From assembly GCA_030673845.1 (NCBI GenBank), contig JAUTCQ010000015.1, positions 341,822-405,821 on the forward strand: a DNA stretch of 64,000 nucleotides. The letters run 5' to 3'. Below the pieces are notes generated by a model. It was not told the origin of the DNA. It saw only the letters and a list, made by a program, of their open reading frames with translations, and ran no database searches. This stretch comes from Verrucomicrobiota bacterium JB022. GTDB lineage: Bacteria; Verrucomicrobiota; Verrucomicrobiia; Opitutales; Oceanipulchritudinaceae. The position numbers were made by a program, and so were the translations under genes. Below, in pieces: positions 43,305 to 57,939 of this stretch (its first letter is position 1; each line of letters starts with the position of its first letter).

Positions 43305-45710
43305 CTAGAAACTGAGAGTCAGGGTCTGCGGGGAAATTCCCGGGGCTTCGGCGGTGAGCTTTACTTTGCCTTCGCCGGTTGCGCGGACCACGACCAACGC
43401 GCGACCCTGGTAGGTCTTGCGCGGGTTGGATTGGTAGGAAGCGGTGTCGGTCACATCGCCGCTGCCGATGCCGATGATCTCGGCCGGGCCCTCGACTCGG
43501 TAGGTCACGGGCAGGCTGGCGGTGGGGTTCAGGCGGCCCTCGGCATCCTGTAGGGCCACGTTGACGAAGGCGAGGCGATGGCCGTCGGGGTGGAATTGCG
43601 GCATCTCGGCCTGCAGCGCGATCTGCTTGGGCTCACCCGCCGTTTCCAGGACGAAGGTTTCGCCGCCCGCGCGCGCTTCGAGGCGACCCGGCTGGTAGGG
43701 CACTGCAAAGGTGGCCTTGAACTGCTCGGCTTCGCTCGTGGGCGCCGTGCCGATGAGGTTGCCGTTGAGGTAGAGGCTCACCTCCGGATGGCGCGAGTAG
43801 ACTTCCACCTTCATTTCCTGCCCGGCGTATTGAGGCCAGTTCCAGCTCGTTTCGGCGGGCGGGAGCGACCAGAGGGTCTGGTTCCATTCGCCGCCTTCGA
43901 GCGGGTGGGGCAGCACGGCCGCGTGCAGCGTCGTGCCCGTGTCCCAGATCACATCGCGGTAGTAGGAGATGGGCTTGCGGGTGCCGATCAGGTCGATGTC
44001 GCCGCAATACGCGCCGTGCCAGGGGAAGTGCGTGCCCTCCCAGTGGGCGCGGGCTTCCTCGTTGGGCGGGAAGACGCGACCGATGCCGGCTTCGCCGAGG
44101 TAGTCAATCGCGCTCCAGACAAATTCGCCGATGATGTAGGGGTGCTGGTGGATCGCCTGCCAGTTTTCAAAGACCTCGTATTGATACGACTCCGAGGCAT
44201 ACATCACCCGGTTCGGCAGGCGCTCGTGGTCTTCGGCGTGGCGCTGCTGCAGCTCGTAGTTGTAGCCGGCGGCGTCGAGCGCGAAGAAAATACCGTCGAG
44301 GCGCGTCCAGTCGCCCGTGTCGCCGAGGCCGTTGAGCCCGATGGTGATGGGGCGGCTGCGGTCGAGCTGGCGGATCACGGCGGCCATGTTGTGCGCGCGC
44401 TGGATGCCGTCGTCGTTGCCGCGCTCGTAGACTTCGTTGCCGATGCTCCACATCACGACCGACGGGTGGTGGCGGTCACGCTTGATGAACGCGCGCAGGT
44501 CCTGCTCCCAATTCTCGTCGAAGATCACGCCGTAGTCGTGCGCCACCTTCTTGGACTTCCAGCCGTCGAACGACTCGTCGAACACAAGGATGCCCAGGCG
44601 GTCGCAGGCTTCGAGGAAGGCGCTGGAGGGCGGGTTGTGGGCCGTGCGCAGGGCATTGTAGCCGGCGTCGCGCAGCAGCTTGGCCTTGCGCCACTCGGCG
44701 GCGGCAAAGGCTGCCCCGCCCAGCGGGCCGTTGTCGTGGTGCACGTTACCGCCGTTGAGCAGGTAGGGCTTGCCGTTCAGCTCAAAACCGTTTTGCGAGG
44801 AGATGCGGATCGTGCGCAGGCCGATCGTCTGCGAGGTCTCGTCGACCACCTTGCCGCCGCGCAGCACCTGGGCGGTCAGCGTGTAGAGGTGGGGCGATTC
44901 GGGCGACCACGGTTTGGGGTGCTTCACCTCCAGCAGGCCACGGGCGACTTGCTGCGGCTTCCACTTCTCCTGATAGGCAGCGTGGGCCACTGCGGCCTCC
45001 GTCTTGCCGTCGAGCAGGCGGAAGACGATCTCGTCGCCCTCCTGCAGCAGCGAGCTGTCCGAAATCTGGGCCTCGACATCCACCAGCGCCTGATCGGGCC
45101 CCACGTTGCGGGTGCGGGCGTAGAGCGACTCGGGCAGCACGTGGGCGGGGTCGCGCACTTCGAGGCGCACGGGGCGGAAGATGCCCGAACCGCTGTAAAA
45201 GCGCGTATTGGGCTGCACGGAGTTGTTGGCGCGCACGAGGATGTGGTTTTCCTGCCCCAGCTTGAGGTGCGGCGTCAAATCAACGCGGAAAGGCGTGTAG
45301 CCGTAGGCATGGGTGGCGACCGTCTGGCCGTTGATCCAGACCGTCGTATCCTGAAAGACGCCCTCGAAATAGAGCGCAACCTGCTGGCCTTGCCATGCCT
45401 GCGGGGCCTCGAAAGTCGTGCGGTACCAGCCGGTGCCGGTCTCGAAAAAGCCGCCGCCGCCTTCGGTCGCCGCTTCAGGGTCGGGCGTGCTGGCGATGCT
45501 CCAGTCGTGCGGGATCGTGACTTTCTGCCACTCGTTTTTGGGGAAGCTGAGCGAGCTGACCGTGCTGCCATTGGCGAGTTCGCCATGGTGGAAGAGCCAG
45601 CCATCGGCCAAGGGCAGGCGCTGCTCGGCCTGGAGCGCACCGGCGCTGGCGAGGCTGAGGGTTAATCCGGATCGAATAACTTTTTTGAGGTTAGCAATAT
45701 GGGGGCGCAT
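43305..45710 (-). CDS. Secreted GH2 beta-galactosidase-type enzyme
   Basis: This protein has 801 residues from ATG 45710, chosen because it opens the signal peptide (VIRSGLTLSLASAGALQA); the frame extends upstream without a better start. The sugar-binding jelly roll (DGWLFHHGELANGS; IPHDWSIASTPDP; YSGSGIFRPV) is followed by immunoglobulin-like domains. The TIM barrel has acid/base Glu in MWSIGNEVYERG and probable nucleophile Glu in MYASESYQYEV. C-terminal DUF4982-type and Big-type domains follow (YSRHPEVSLYLNGNLIG). It likely removes terminal beta-D-galactose from rhamnogalacturonan I side chains. It is the first gene of a two-gene minus-strand operon, with an operator-like box about 100 bases upstream. 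Confidence 0.88.
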   Translation of the reverse strand: MRPHIANLKKVIRSGLTLSLASAGALQAEQRLPLADGWLFHHGELANGSTVSSLSFPKNEWQKVTIPHDWSIASTPDPEAATEGGGGFFETGTGWYRTTFEAPQAWQGQQVALYFEGVFQDTTVWINGQTVATHAYGYTPFRVDLTPHLKLGQENHILVRANNSVQPNTRFYSGSGIFRPVRLEVRDPAHVLPESLYARTRNVGPDQALVDVEAQISDSSLLQEGDEIVFRLLDGKTEAAVAHAAYQEKWKPQQVARGLLEVKHPKPWSPESPHLYTLTAQVLRGGKVVDETSQTIGLRTIRISSQNGFELNGKPYLLNGGNVHHDNGPLGGAAFAAAEWRKAKLLRDAGYNALRTAHNPPSSAFLEACDRLGILVFDESFDGWKSKKVAHDYGVIFDENWEQDLRAFIKRDRHHPSVVMWSIGNEVYERGNDDGIQRAHNMAAVIRQLDRSRPITIGLNGLGDTGDWTRLDGIFFALDAAGYNYELQQRHAEDHERLPNRVMYASESYQYEVFENWQAIHQHPYIIGEFVWSAIDYLGEAGIGRVFPPNEEARAHWEGTHFPWHGAYCGDIDLIGTRKPISYYRDVIWDTGTTLHAAVLPHPLEGGEWNQTLWSLPPAETSWNWPQYAGQEMKVEVYSRHPEVSLYLNGNLIGTAPTSEAEQFKATFAVPYQPGRLEARAGGETFVLETAGEPKQIALQAEMPQFHPDGHRLAFVNVALQDAEGRLNPTASLPVTYRVEGPAEIIGIGSGDVTDTASYQSNPRKTYQGRALVVVRATGEGKVKLTAEAPGISPQTLTLSF

Positions 45711-45813
45711 GCGAAGGGGCTGAGGGAGGTTGACGGGCCGCTCAAAGTGTGACACCAAGGGAAGGAAAGTCGAATCTTTAGCAAGCGACAAATGATTGAA
45801 AGGATAAAATCCT

Positions 45814-45823
45814 TTTCATGAAA
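45814..45823. promoter_or_regulatory. Operator-like box TTTCATGAAA upstream of GH2
   Basis: This perfect 10-base palindrome lies in the 303-base divergent region between the GH2/GH28 operon and the GH106 operon, 104 bases from the GH2 start. It probably controls the minus-strand operon. Confidence 0.55.
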
Positions 45824-45891
45824 TAATAGAACGGGTTGCTGCCTCCATAAACGCAGCTAAATCGACAAGGTAGCGAAAAATCCGGAAATCG

Positions 45892-45923
45892 TTGACATTA
45901 TCTCCGGCCCTACCTGATAGATT
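45892..45923 (+). promoter_or_regulatory. Candidate promoter of the GH106 operon
   Basis: A perfect -35 word TTGACA stands at 45892-45897, with TAGATT at 45918-45923 as the best -10, though the 20-base spacer is long. A start near 45930 would place the box at 45935-45946 just downstream of it, where a bound repressor would block initiation or escape. Confidence 0.35.
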
Positions 45924-45934
45924 GTTCATTTCTA

Positions 45935-45946
45935 TTTCATATGAAA
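45935..45946. promoter_or_regulatory. Operator-like box TTTCATATGAAA upstream of GH106
   Basis: This perfect 12-base palindrome, preceded by TA and followed by AAAAT, lies 68 bases before the GH106-fusion start. It has the same core as the box upstream of lacI. Confidence 0.6.
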
Positions 45947-46013
45947 AAATCGGGTCTTTGTGCCCGTGAAAAATCCCTTTCCCGATCCCAGCCCTTCTTC
46001 CCAACTTCACAGC

Positions 46014-49000
46014 ATGACCCCTTCCTGGAAATCCTGCGCCTCCTGGTGCCTCGGGCTGACGCTTGGCTTTTTGCCCGCGTCGGGCCATGCCGCGCCGGCT
46101 CCTTCCCCGGCTTATACCGAACTCCAAACGGCTTTTGACCAACCTCCGCCCGAGGCCCGCTCATGGGCCATCTGGTACTGGCTCAAGGGTGCCGTATCGG
46201 CCGAAGGCATCACGGCAGACCTCGAAGCGATGGCCGACAACGGCCTCGGCGGCGCCTACCTCATGCCGCTGCTGAAGGCCGATGAGGAGCCGTTCTGGAG
46301 CCCTCCGGTCAAGATCCTCAGCCCCGAATATTGGGCGCTCGTGAAGCACGCCTTTACCGAGGCCGACCGTCTGGGCCTCAAGCTGGGCATTCACATCGGC
46401 GCGGGCTTTTCCCTCGCGGGCGGCCCCTGGATCACGCCCGAGATGTCGATGCAGCAGGTCGTCTGGAGCGAGACGCAGGTCGCCGGCGGTCAAACGGTCA
46501 ATCTTCAGCTCCCACAGCCCCTTACGCGCAAGGATTTTTACCGCGATCTGGGTGTCTACGCCGTGCCCTTGATGGGCGACGAAGCCCCTGGTGCTCCCCG
46601 CGTTTCCAGCAGCCTCAAGGGCGACTGGCAGCGCCTGGCCGATCCGGAGAATACCGACCCCATCCGCGCCGAAGACCCTGCCACGGTCACCTATGCCTAT
46701 GATGAGGCGTGGACGGTGCGCTCGGTGCAGGTGCGCCCGCATGGCAACAACTACCAATCCCTCCGCCTGCGGGTGGAGGCGAGCGACGACGGCGAGCATT
46801 TCGAGCTGGTGAAAGAGCTGGAGCCGCCCCGCCACGGCTGGCAAGACAACCTTGGCATCGTCACCTATTCGCTGCCGGCGACCACCGCGCAGTATTTCCG
46901 CTTTTCCTTTGACCCCGCCGGCTCCGAGCCGGGCGCGGAAGACCTCGACTGGGCCAAGTGGAGCCCCGTGCTCAAGGTCCGCAGCATGGTGCTCTCCGGC
47001 GAGCCCCGCATCGACGGCTATGAAGGCAAGTCGGGCGCGATCTGGCGCATCAGCGACGCCGCCCAGCCCGGCGAACTCGGCAAAGACGCCTTTGTCCGCA
47101 AGAACCGCATCGTCGACCTGACCGGCAAAATGGACGCCGAGGGCAAGTTGCGCTGGAAGGCGCCCAAGGGCCGCTGGACGATCCTGCGGATGGGCCACAC
47201 CAGCACCGGCGCGACCAATTACAACGGAGCCGAAGGGGAGGGTCTCGAAGCCGACAAGTTCAATCCCGAGGCCATCCGCGTGCAGTTCGATAACTGGATT
47301 GGTGAGACGCGTCGCCAGGTGGGCCCGGAGCTGATGGACCGCGTGATGCAGCTGGCGCACTCCGACAGTTGGGAAGCCGGCAGCCAGAACTGGTCGCCGC
47401 TCTTCGCCCGCGAGTTCGAGCGCCGCCGTGGTTACGATCTGCACCCCTACCTGCCGCTCTTCGCCGGCATCCCGGTGGGCGACATCGAGTTTTCCGAAAA
47501 AGTGCTGCACGACGTGCGCGAGACCATTGCCGAGCTGACGGCCGAAGGCTACTTCCGCACCGTCCAGCAACTGGCGCACGAGCACGGCTGGAAGTTCTCC
47601 GCCGAGGTCAGCGTGCCCACGATGGTCAGCGATTCGCTGCTCAACTTCCAGTATGTGGACTACCCGATGGGCGAGTTCTGGCTCCGCAGCCCGACGCACG
47701 ACAAGCCCAACGACATCCTCGACTCGATTTCCGGCGGCCGCATCTACGGCAAGCGCGTCATCCCCGCCGAGTCTTACACCCAGCTGCGCATCGCCTGGGA
47801 CGAGCACCCCGCGATGCTCAAGACGCTGGGCGACCTCCATTACGCGCTGGGCGTCAACCGCTTCATGTTCCACGTCTCGATGCAAAACCCGTGGGTCGAT
47901 CGCCAGCCCGGCGTATCGCTCAATGGGGTGGGGCTATTCTTCCAGCGCGGGCAGACGTGGTGGAAGGCCGGCAAGGCCTGGATGGATTACGTGGCCCGGG
48001 CGCAAGCCGTCCTCCAGCAGGGCACCCCCGTGGTCGACATGGCCGTTTATACGGGAGACGAAGTGCCCCGCCGCGCCCTCCAGCCCGACCGTCTGGTCGA
48101 CACGCTGCCCGGCCTCTTCGGCAAGCAACGGGTAGAGGAAGAGCGTGCGCGCCATGTCAACGAGGGCCAGCCGACCATGCTGGAGCCCAAGGGCGTGCGC
48201 AGCAGCGCCAACTCCACCCACGCCAAGGACTGGGTCGACCCGCTGCACGGCTACCAGTACGACTCGGTCAACCCCGACGCGCTTCTGCGTCTGGCCAAGG
48301 TCGAGGACGGCCGCCTGGTGTTCCCCGGCGGTGCCAGCTACGGCGTGCTCGTGGTGCCGGGCGACCGTGCGATGAACCCGGCCGAGCGCCTTTCCGATGA
48401 CTCGATCAAACAGATCCAGAACTTTGCCCGCCAAGGCCTGCCCGTGATCTGGGCCGCCGACGAGCGCAAGATCAAGACCGGCCAGCAGGTGCACATCGGC
48501 CCGTGGCAGGAGGCGAGCCTCGAAACCCTCGGCCTTGCCCCCGACGTGCTGGTGCAGGAGCTGGACGGCTCTCACGCCAAGGGGATCGCCTGGACCCACC
48601 GCAAGGCGGGCGACGTCGACATCTACTTTATCTCCAACCAGACGGAGGACTACCGCCAGTTCCATGCCTCGCTGCGCGAAAACGGTCGCCAGCCGGAGCT
48701 GTGGAACGCCGTGACGGGCGAGCGGATGGCCGCGCCCGAGTGGCACTTTGCGGGCGACCGCACGGTCGTCGAGATGCGCCTGCACCCCGCCGAGTCCCGC
48801 TTTATCGTGCTGGCCAGGCCGACCGAGGCCAAGGCCGCGCCGGAGGGCTCGCACTACGTCGAGCCGGTGCCGCATCAGCGCCTCGATGGCCCATGGGAGG
48901 TCCACTTCCCTGGGATTGCCGAGCCGGTCGTCTACAAGCGCTACCTCGACAGCTGGACGCTGCAGGAAGACCCGGAAGTGAAGCACTTCTCCGGCACCGC

Positions 49001-50411
49001 CTCCTACCGTCGCGAATTTGAATGGGACCCCGCCCTGACCGAAGGCCGCGTTTGGCTCGACCTCGGCAAGGTCGCCAATATCGCGCAGGTCTATATCAAT
49101 GACGCGTTCGCGGGCACCGTGTGGACGGCCCCGTGGCAGGTCGAGGTGACAGACCTCCTGAAGCCGGGCACGAACAAGGTTCGCATCGAGGTGACGAACA
49201 CCTGGGCCAACCGCCTGATCTACGACGAGACTTTGCCCGAAGCCGCGCGCCAGACCTGGACGAACGCGCCCTTCCGCCTCGACGGCGAAGACCTCCTGCC
49301 CGCCGGCCTGTTGGGCTCGGTCCTGCTCAAGGTGGAGGTCCCCGGTCGACTGCCGCCGCAGCCGATCATCCCCATTCCGGTCGAGATCACCGAAAACGCC
49401 CGCGAAGTCTCCGCCGAAGACATGCAACGCGTCTACGAAGCGGCCAAGACGCCGCACAAGTATGGCGTGATCCTCAAGGGCGAAGAGGGCGAGATGCTCG
49501 ATTGCCCCAACGTTTTCCGCTACGGCGACAAGTGGTACATGATGTTCGTCGCGATCAAGGACGGCATCGGCTACCAGACTTACCTCGCCGAGAGCGACGA
49601 CCTGCTCAACTGGAAACGCCTCGGTCGCATCTTCTCGCACCCCGACGGGGGCTGGGACATGTGGCAGGGTGACGGCGGCGTCTCGCTGATCGACTACCAG
49701 TGGGGCGGCTCGATGGAGCTGCAGCAGTACGAAGGCAAATATTGGATGTCTTACATCGGCGGCTCGATGCAAGGCTACGAGACCGACCCGCTTTCCGCCG
49801 GCCTCGCCTGGACCAAGACGCCGCACCTCGCGCAGGAGTGGACCCGGATGGAGCACAATCCCGTGTTCTCGCCCAACGGGCCATACACCCGCGCTTTCGA
49901 GGAGAAGACCGTTTACAAGAGCCACATCCTGCACGACCCGGAGGAGCGCCTCGGCTGGCCGTTCATCATGTATTACAACGGCAAGGAAGAGCGCGGCGGC
50001 GGTCACGAGGCCATCGGCATGGCCGTCTCGCGCGATATGAAGACGTGGCACCGCTACGGCGAAAACTACGTCGTCTACGACGGCGAGGGCTCCCGCTGGG
50101 CGATCACCGGCGACCCGCAGATCGTGAAGATGGACGACCTCTGGGTCATGTTCTACTTCGGCGCGTTCTGGAAGCCCAAGGCCTTCGACACCTTCGCCGT
50201 GTCTTACGATATGGTGAATTGGACGAAGTGGGACGGCCCACACCTGATCGAACCTTCCGAGCCGTGGGACGACAACTTTGCCCACAAACCTTGGTTGTTA
50301 AAGCACGATGGCGTGGTGTATCACTTCTATTGCGCGGTGGGTGATCAGGGCCGCGTGATTGCCCTCGCGACTTCCGAAGACCTCGGCACCGCGTCCACTC
50401 CCGCCGAATAA
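46014..50411 (+). CDS. Secreted GH106 - GH43-like propeller fusion
   Basis: This protein has 1465 residues from ATG 46014, which opens the signal peptide (WCLGLTLGFLPASGHA). Residues about 35-1115 are GH106 alpha-L-rhamnosidase: N-terminal barrel (WAIWYWLKGAVSAEGI; DLEAMADNGLGGAYLMP), LAHSDSWEAGSQNWSP, and the C-terminal galactose-binding-like sandwich (ASYRREFEWDP; VWLDLGKVANIAQVYIN). Residues about 1140-1465 form a five-bladed propeller of the GH43/GH32/GH130 type (DCPNVFRYGDKWYMMFV; ESDDLLNWKRLG; MYYNGKEERGGGHEA; ITGDPQIVKMDDLWVMFY; AHKPWLLKHDGVVYHFYC). GH106 removes alpha-rhamnose from rhamnogalacturonans; the propeller's activity is unknown. The frame is continuous. It is the first gene of the second large plus-strand run. 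Confidence 0.85.
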   Translation: MTPSWKSCASWCLGLTLGFLPASGHAAPAPSPAYTELQTAFDQPPPEARSWAIWYWLKGAVSAEGITADLEAMADNGLGGAYLMPLLKADEEPFWSPPVKILSPEYWALVKHAFTEADRLGLKLGIHIGAGFSLAGGPWITPEMSMQQVVWSETQVAGGQTVNLQLPQPLTRKDFYRDLGVYAVPLMGDEAPGAPRVSSSLKGDWQRLADPENTDPIRAEDPATVTYAYDEAWTVRSVQVRPHGNNYQSLRLRVEASDDGEHFELVKELEPPRHGWQDNLGIVTYSLPATTAQYFRFSFDPAGSEPGAEDLDWAKWSPVLKVRSMVLSGEPRIDGYEGKSGAIWRISDAAQPGELGKDAFVRKNRIVDLTGKMDAEGKLRWKAPKGRWTILRMGHTSTGATNYNGAEGEGLEADKFNPEAIRVQFDNWIGETRRQVGPELMDRVMQLAHSDSWEAGSQNWSPLFAREFERRRGYDLHPYLPLFAGIPVGDIEFSEKVLHDVRETIAELTAEGYFRTVQQLAHEHGWKFSAEVSVPTMVSDSLLNFQYVDYPMGEFWLRSPTHDKPNDILDSISGGRIYGKRVIPAESYTQLRIAWDEHPAMLKTLGDLHYALGVNRFMFHVSMQNPWVDRQPGVSLNGVGLFFQRGQTWWKAGKAWMDYVARAQAVLQQGTPVVDMAVYTGDEVPRRALQPDRLVDTLPGLFGKQRVEEERARHVNEGQPTMLEPKGVRSSANSTHAKDWVDPLHGYQYDSVNPDALLRLAKVEDGRLVFPGGASYGVLVVPGDRAMNPAERLSDDSIKQIQNFARQGLPVIWAADERKIKTGQQVHIGPWQEASLETLGLAPDVLVQELDGSHAKGIAWTHRKAGDVDIYFISNQTEDYRQFHASLRENGRQPELWNAVTGERMAAPEWHFAGDRTVVEMRLHPAESRFIVLARPTEAKAAPEGSHYVEPVPHQRLDGPWEVHFPGIAEPVVYKRYLDSWTLQEDPEVKHFSGTASYRREFEWDPALTEGRVWLDLGKVANIAQVYINDAFAGTVWTAPWQVEVTDLLKPGTNKVRIEVTNTWANRLIYDETLPEAARQTWTNAPFRLDGEDLLPAGLLGSVLLKVEVPGRLPPQPIIPIPVEITENAREVSAEDMQRVYEAAKTPHKYGVILKGEEGEMLDCPNVFRYGDKWYMMFVAIKDGIGYQTYLAESDDLLNWKRLGRIFSHPDGGWDMWQGDGGVSLIDYQWGGSMELQQYEGKYWMSYIGGSMQGYETDPLSAGLAWTKTPHLAQEWTRMEHNPVFSPNGPYTRAFEEKTVYKSHILHDPEERLGWPFIMYYNGKEERGGGHEAIGMAVSRDMKTWHRYGENYVVYDGEGSRWAITGDPQIVKMDDLWVMFYFGAFWKPKAFDTFAVSYDMVNWTKWDGPHLIEPSEPWDDNFAHKPWLLKHDGVVYHFYCAVGDQGRVIALATSEDLGTASTPAE

Positions 50412-50430
50412 CAGAATCCCCTTCCTCCCG

Positions 50431-56228
<5,798 letters not shown>

Positions 56229-56246
56229 CCATCCCCTGTTCCTCCG

Positions 56247-57917
56247 ATGTATCTTCGTTCACCCATCTACTGCCTCGCAGCAGCGACGACGTTTACGGTC
56301 GCCTCGCCGCTGATGGCCGCCCTGACGGCGCCCGAATCGGTGCCGCAATACCGCGTCTTCGAGGCGTCGGTCACCAACGACCAGGACTACGACAACAAGT
56401 TCACCGATGTGAAGCTCGAAGTCCGCTACCAGTCGCCGGGCGGTGACATGGTCTACTTCTCGGGCTTTTACGACGGCGACGGCGTGGGCGGGGGCGATTT
56501 CGACACCGGCAACGTGTGGAAGATGCGCTTCATGCCCGACAAGACGGGCACATGGCAGTATTTCTACCGCTGGAGCGACGGTACGCCCGGCGGCAAGGGC
56601 AAGTTTGAAGTGGTCGAGGAAGGTGCCGGCAAGGGCATCATCCAGGCCTACGAAGAAAACCCGCGCTGGTTTGCCTATAACGGCACCGAGCCCGTGTGGC
56701 TCAAGTCTTACTACGAGACGGGCCACGGCTCCATCGGCCAGAACTTCGACTGGATCGTGGAAAACGTCTACCAGCCGCTGGTCGATCACGGTTACAACCA
56801 CCTGCAGATCAACTGGCTGCTCTCGCTCTGCTGCTTCGGCCAGTATTATCTGGATGGGCCCGAGCCCGAAACGCTCGACCTGCTGCTCTACGAAGAAGGC
56901 GAAGTCACCACCACGATGAATTTCGACGTGTGGCGCCGCATGGAGCAGCACCTCGGCTGGCTCAACGACCGCGACGTGGGCGTGCACATGTTCCTCGGCT
57001 TCGATGGCAGCCGCAACATGAGCAGCGCCTGGACGGCCCTGACCGATGAGGAGAAGGACTTTTACGTGCACTACGTCGTCTCCCGCCTCGCCCCCTATGC
57101 CAACATCGCCGGTTGGAACTACGTGTGGGAAGTGCCGGGCGACCGCGAAGACGAAGAGCTGGGCTGGGTGCGCCTCGTCCAGAAATACGACGTCTTCAAC
57201 CACCTCCGCACCTACGAAGACGAGTTCCCGCGCGAAAATGAGTATCACCGCGAGGAATACACCTTTGCCGCGGTCGAGAACCACCACATCGCCGCCCCGG
57301 AGAAGCCGCTCGAGCGCCACCTCTGGCGCGATGCCTGGACGCACCACATGGCCTGTATCCTCGGCTACAAGGGCAAGCCCGTGTTCATGAGCGAGGGCAA
57401 CTCCCTCTGGCGCCGCTTCTGGCACGACATGGTGGGCGCGACGCGCGACGACCTGCGCCGCTCGGCCTGGGCCTGCGCCACCGCCGGTGCCTCCTTCACC
57501 TGGAACGGCCACGCCAAGGAATACGAACTCTACGCCGGTGGCCCCGACGGTCTGCCCTTCAACGACGAGAACGAGTTCAAGGAATCCGAGCGCCATATCC
57601 AGATCCTCACCGATGTGATGACAAAGGAAGTGGACTTTTTCCGCATGCACCCGCACGATGAATTGCTCGCCAAGCATCAGGTGCTGCGCGTCTACCTCCT
57701 CGCCGAGCCGGGCGAACAGTACCTGGTCTTCGCTCCCGACGGTGAGCAGTTTGCCATCGAGATGGAGCCGGGCGAATATGCCAACAATGTTTGGATCGAC
57801 TCCAAGACAGGACGTAAGGTGAAGGCGAAGGCCGTGACCAGCAAGAGCCTCGAAGAGCCGGTCGATTTCACCGCGCCGGACAAGAAAACTGACTGGGTCT
57901 TGGTCGTTCGCCGTTAG
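56247..57917 (+). CDS. Secreted DUF5060-type glycoside hydrolase, second copy
   Basis: This 556-residue protein has a signal peptide (YCLAAATTFTVASPLMA). A DUF5060 beta-sandwich follows (VPQYRVFEASVTND; GFYDGDGVGGGDF; WKMRFMPDKTGTW). The barrel has WLKSYYETGHGS, YNHLQINWLLSL, GWNYVWEVPGDREDEE and KPVFMSEGNSLWRRFW, whose Glu residues (WEVP and SEGN) are candidate acid/base and nucleophile. A C-terminal beta-domain (LLAEPGEQYLVFAPDGE) closes it. It is related to, but clearly diverged from, the copy at 13.3-14.9 kb. DUF5060 proteins occur with apiosidases and other exo-acting pectin enzymes; the specificity is unknown. Confidence 0.65.
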   Translation: MYLRSPIYCLAAATTFTVASPLMAALTAPESVPQYRVFEASVTNDQDYDNKFTDVKLEVRYQSPGGDMVYFSGFYDGDGVGGGDFDTGNVWKMRFMPDKTGTWQYFYRWSDGTPGGKGKFEVVEEGAGKGIIQAYEENPRWFAYNGTEPVWLKSYYETGHGSIGQNFDWIVENVYQPLVDHGYNHLQINWLLSLCCFGQYYLDGPEPETLDLLLYEEGEVTTTMNFDVWRRMEQHLGWLNDRDVGVHMFLGFDGSRNMSSAWTALTDEEKDFYVHYVVSRLAPYANIAGWNYVWEVPGDREDEELGWVRLVQKYDVFNHLRTYEDEFPRENEYHREEYTFAAVENHHIAAPEKPLERHLWRDAWTHHMACILGYKGKPVFMSEGNSLWRRFWHDMVGATRDDLRRSAWACATAGASFTWNGHAKEYELYAGGPDGLPFNDENEFKESERHIQILTDVMTKEVDFFRMHPHDELLAKHQVLRVYLLAEPGEQYLVFAPDGEQFAIEMEPGEYANNVWIDSKTGRKVKAKAVTSKSLEEPVDFTAPDKKTDWVLVVRR

Positions 57918-57939
57918 AGACGAGATTCCCCACTTGATC

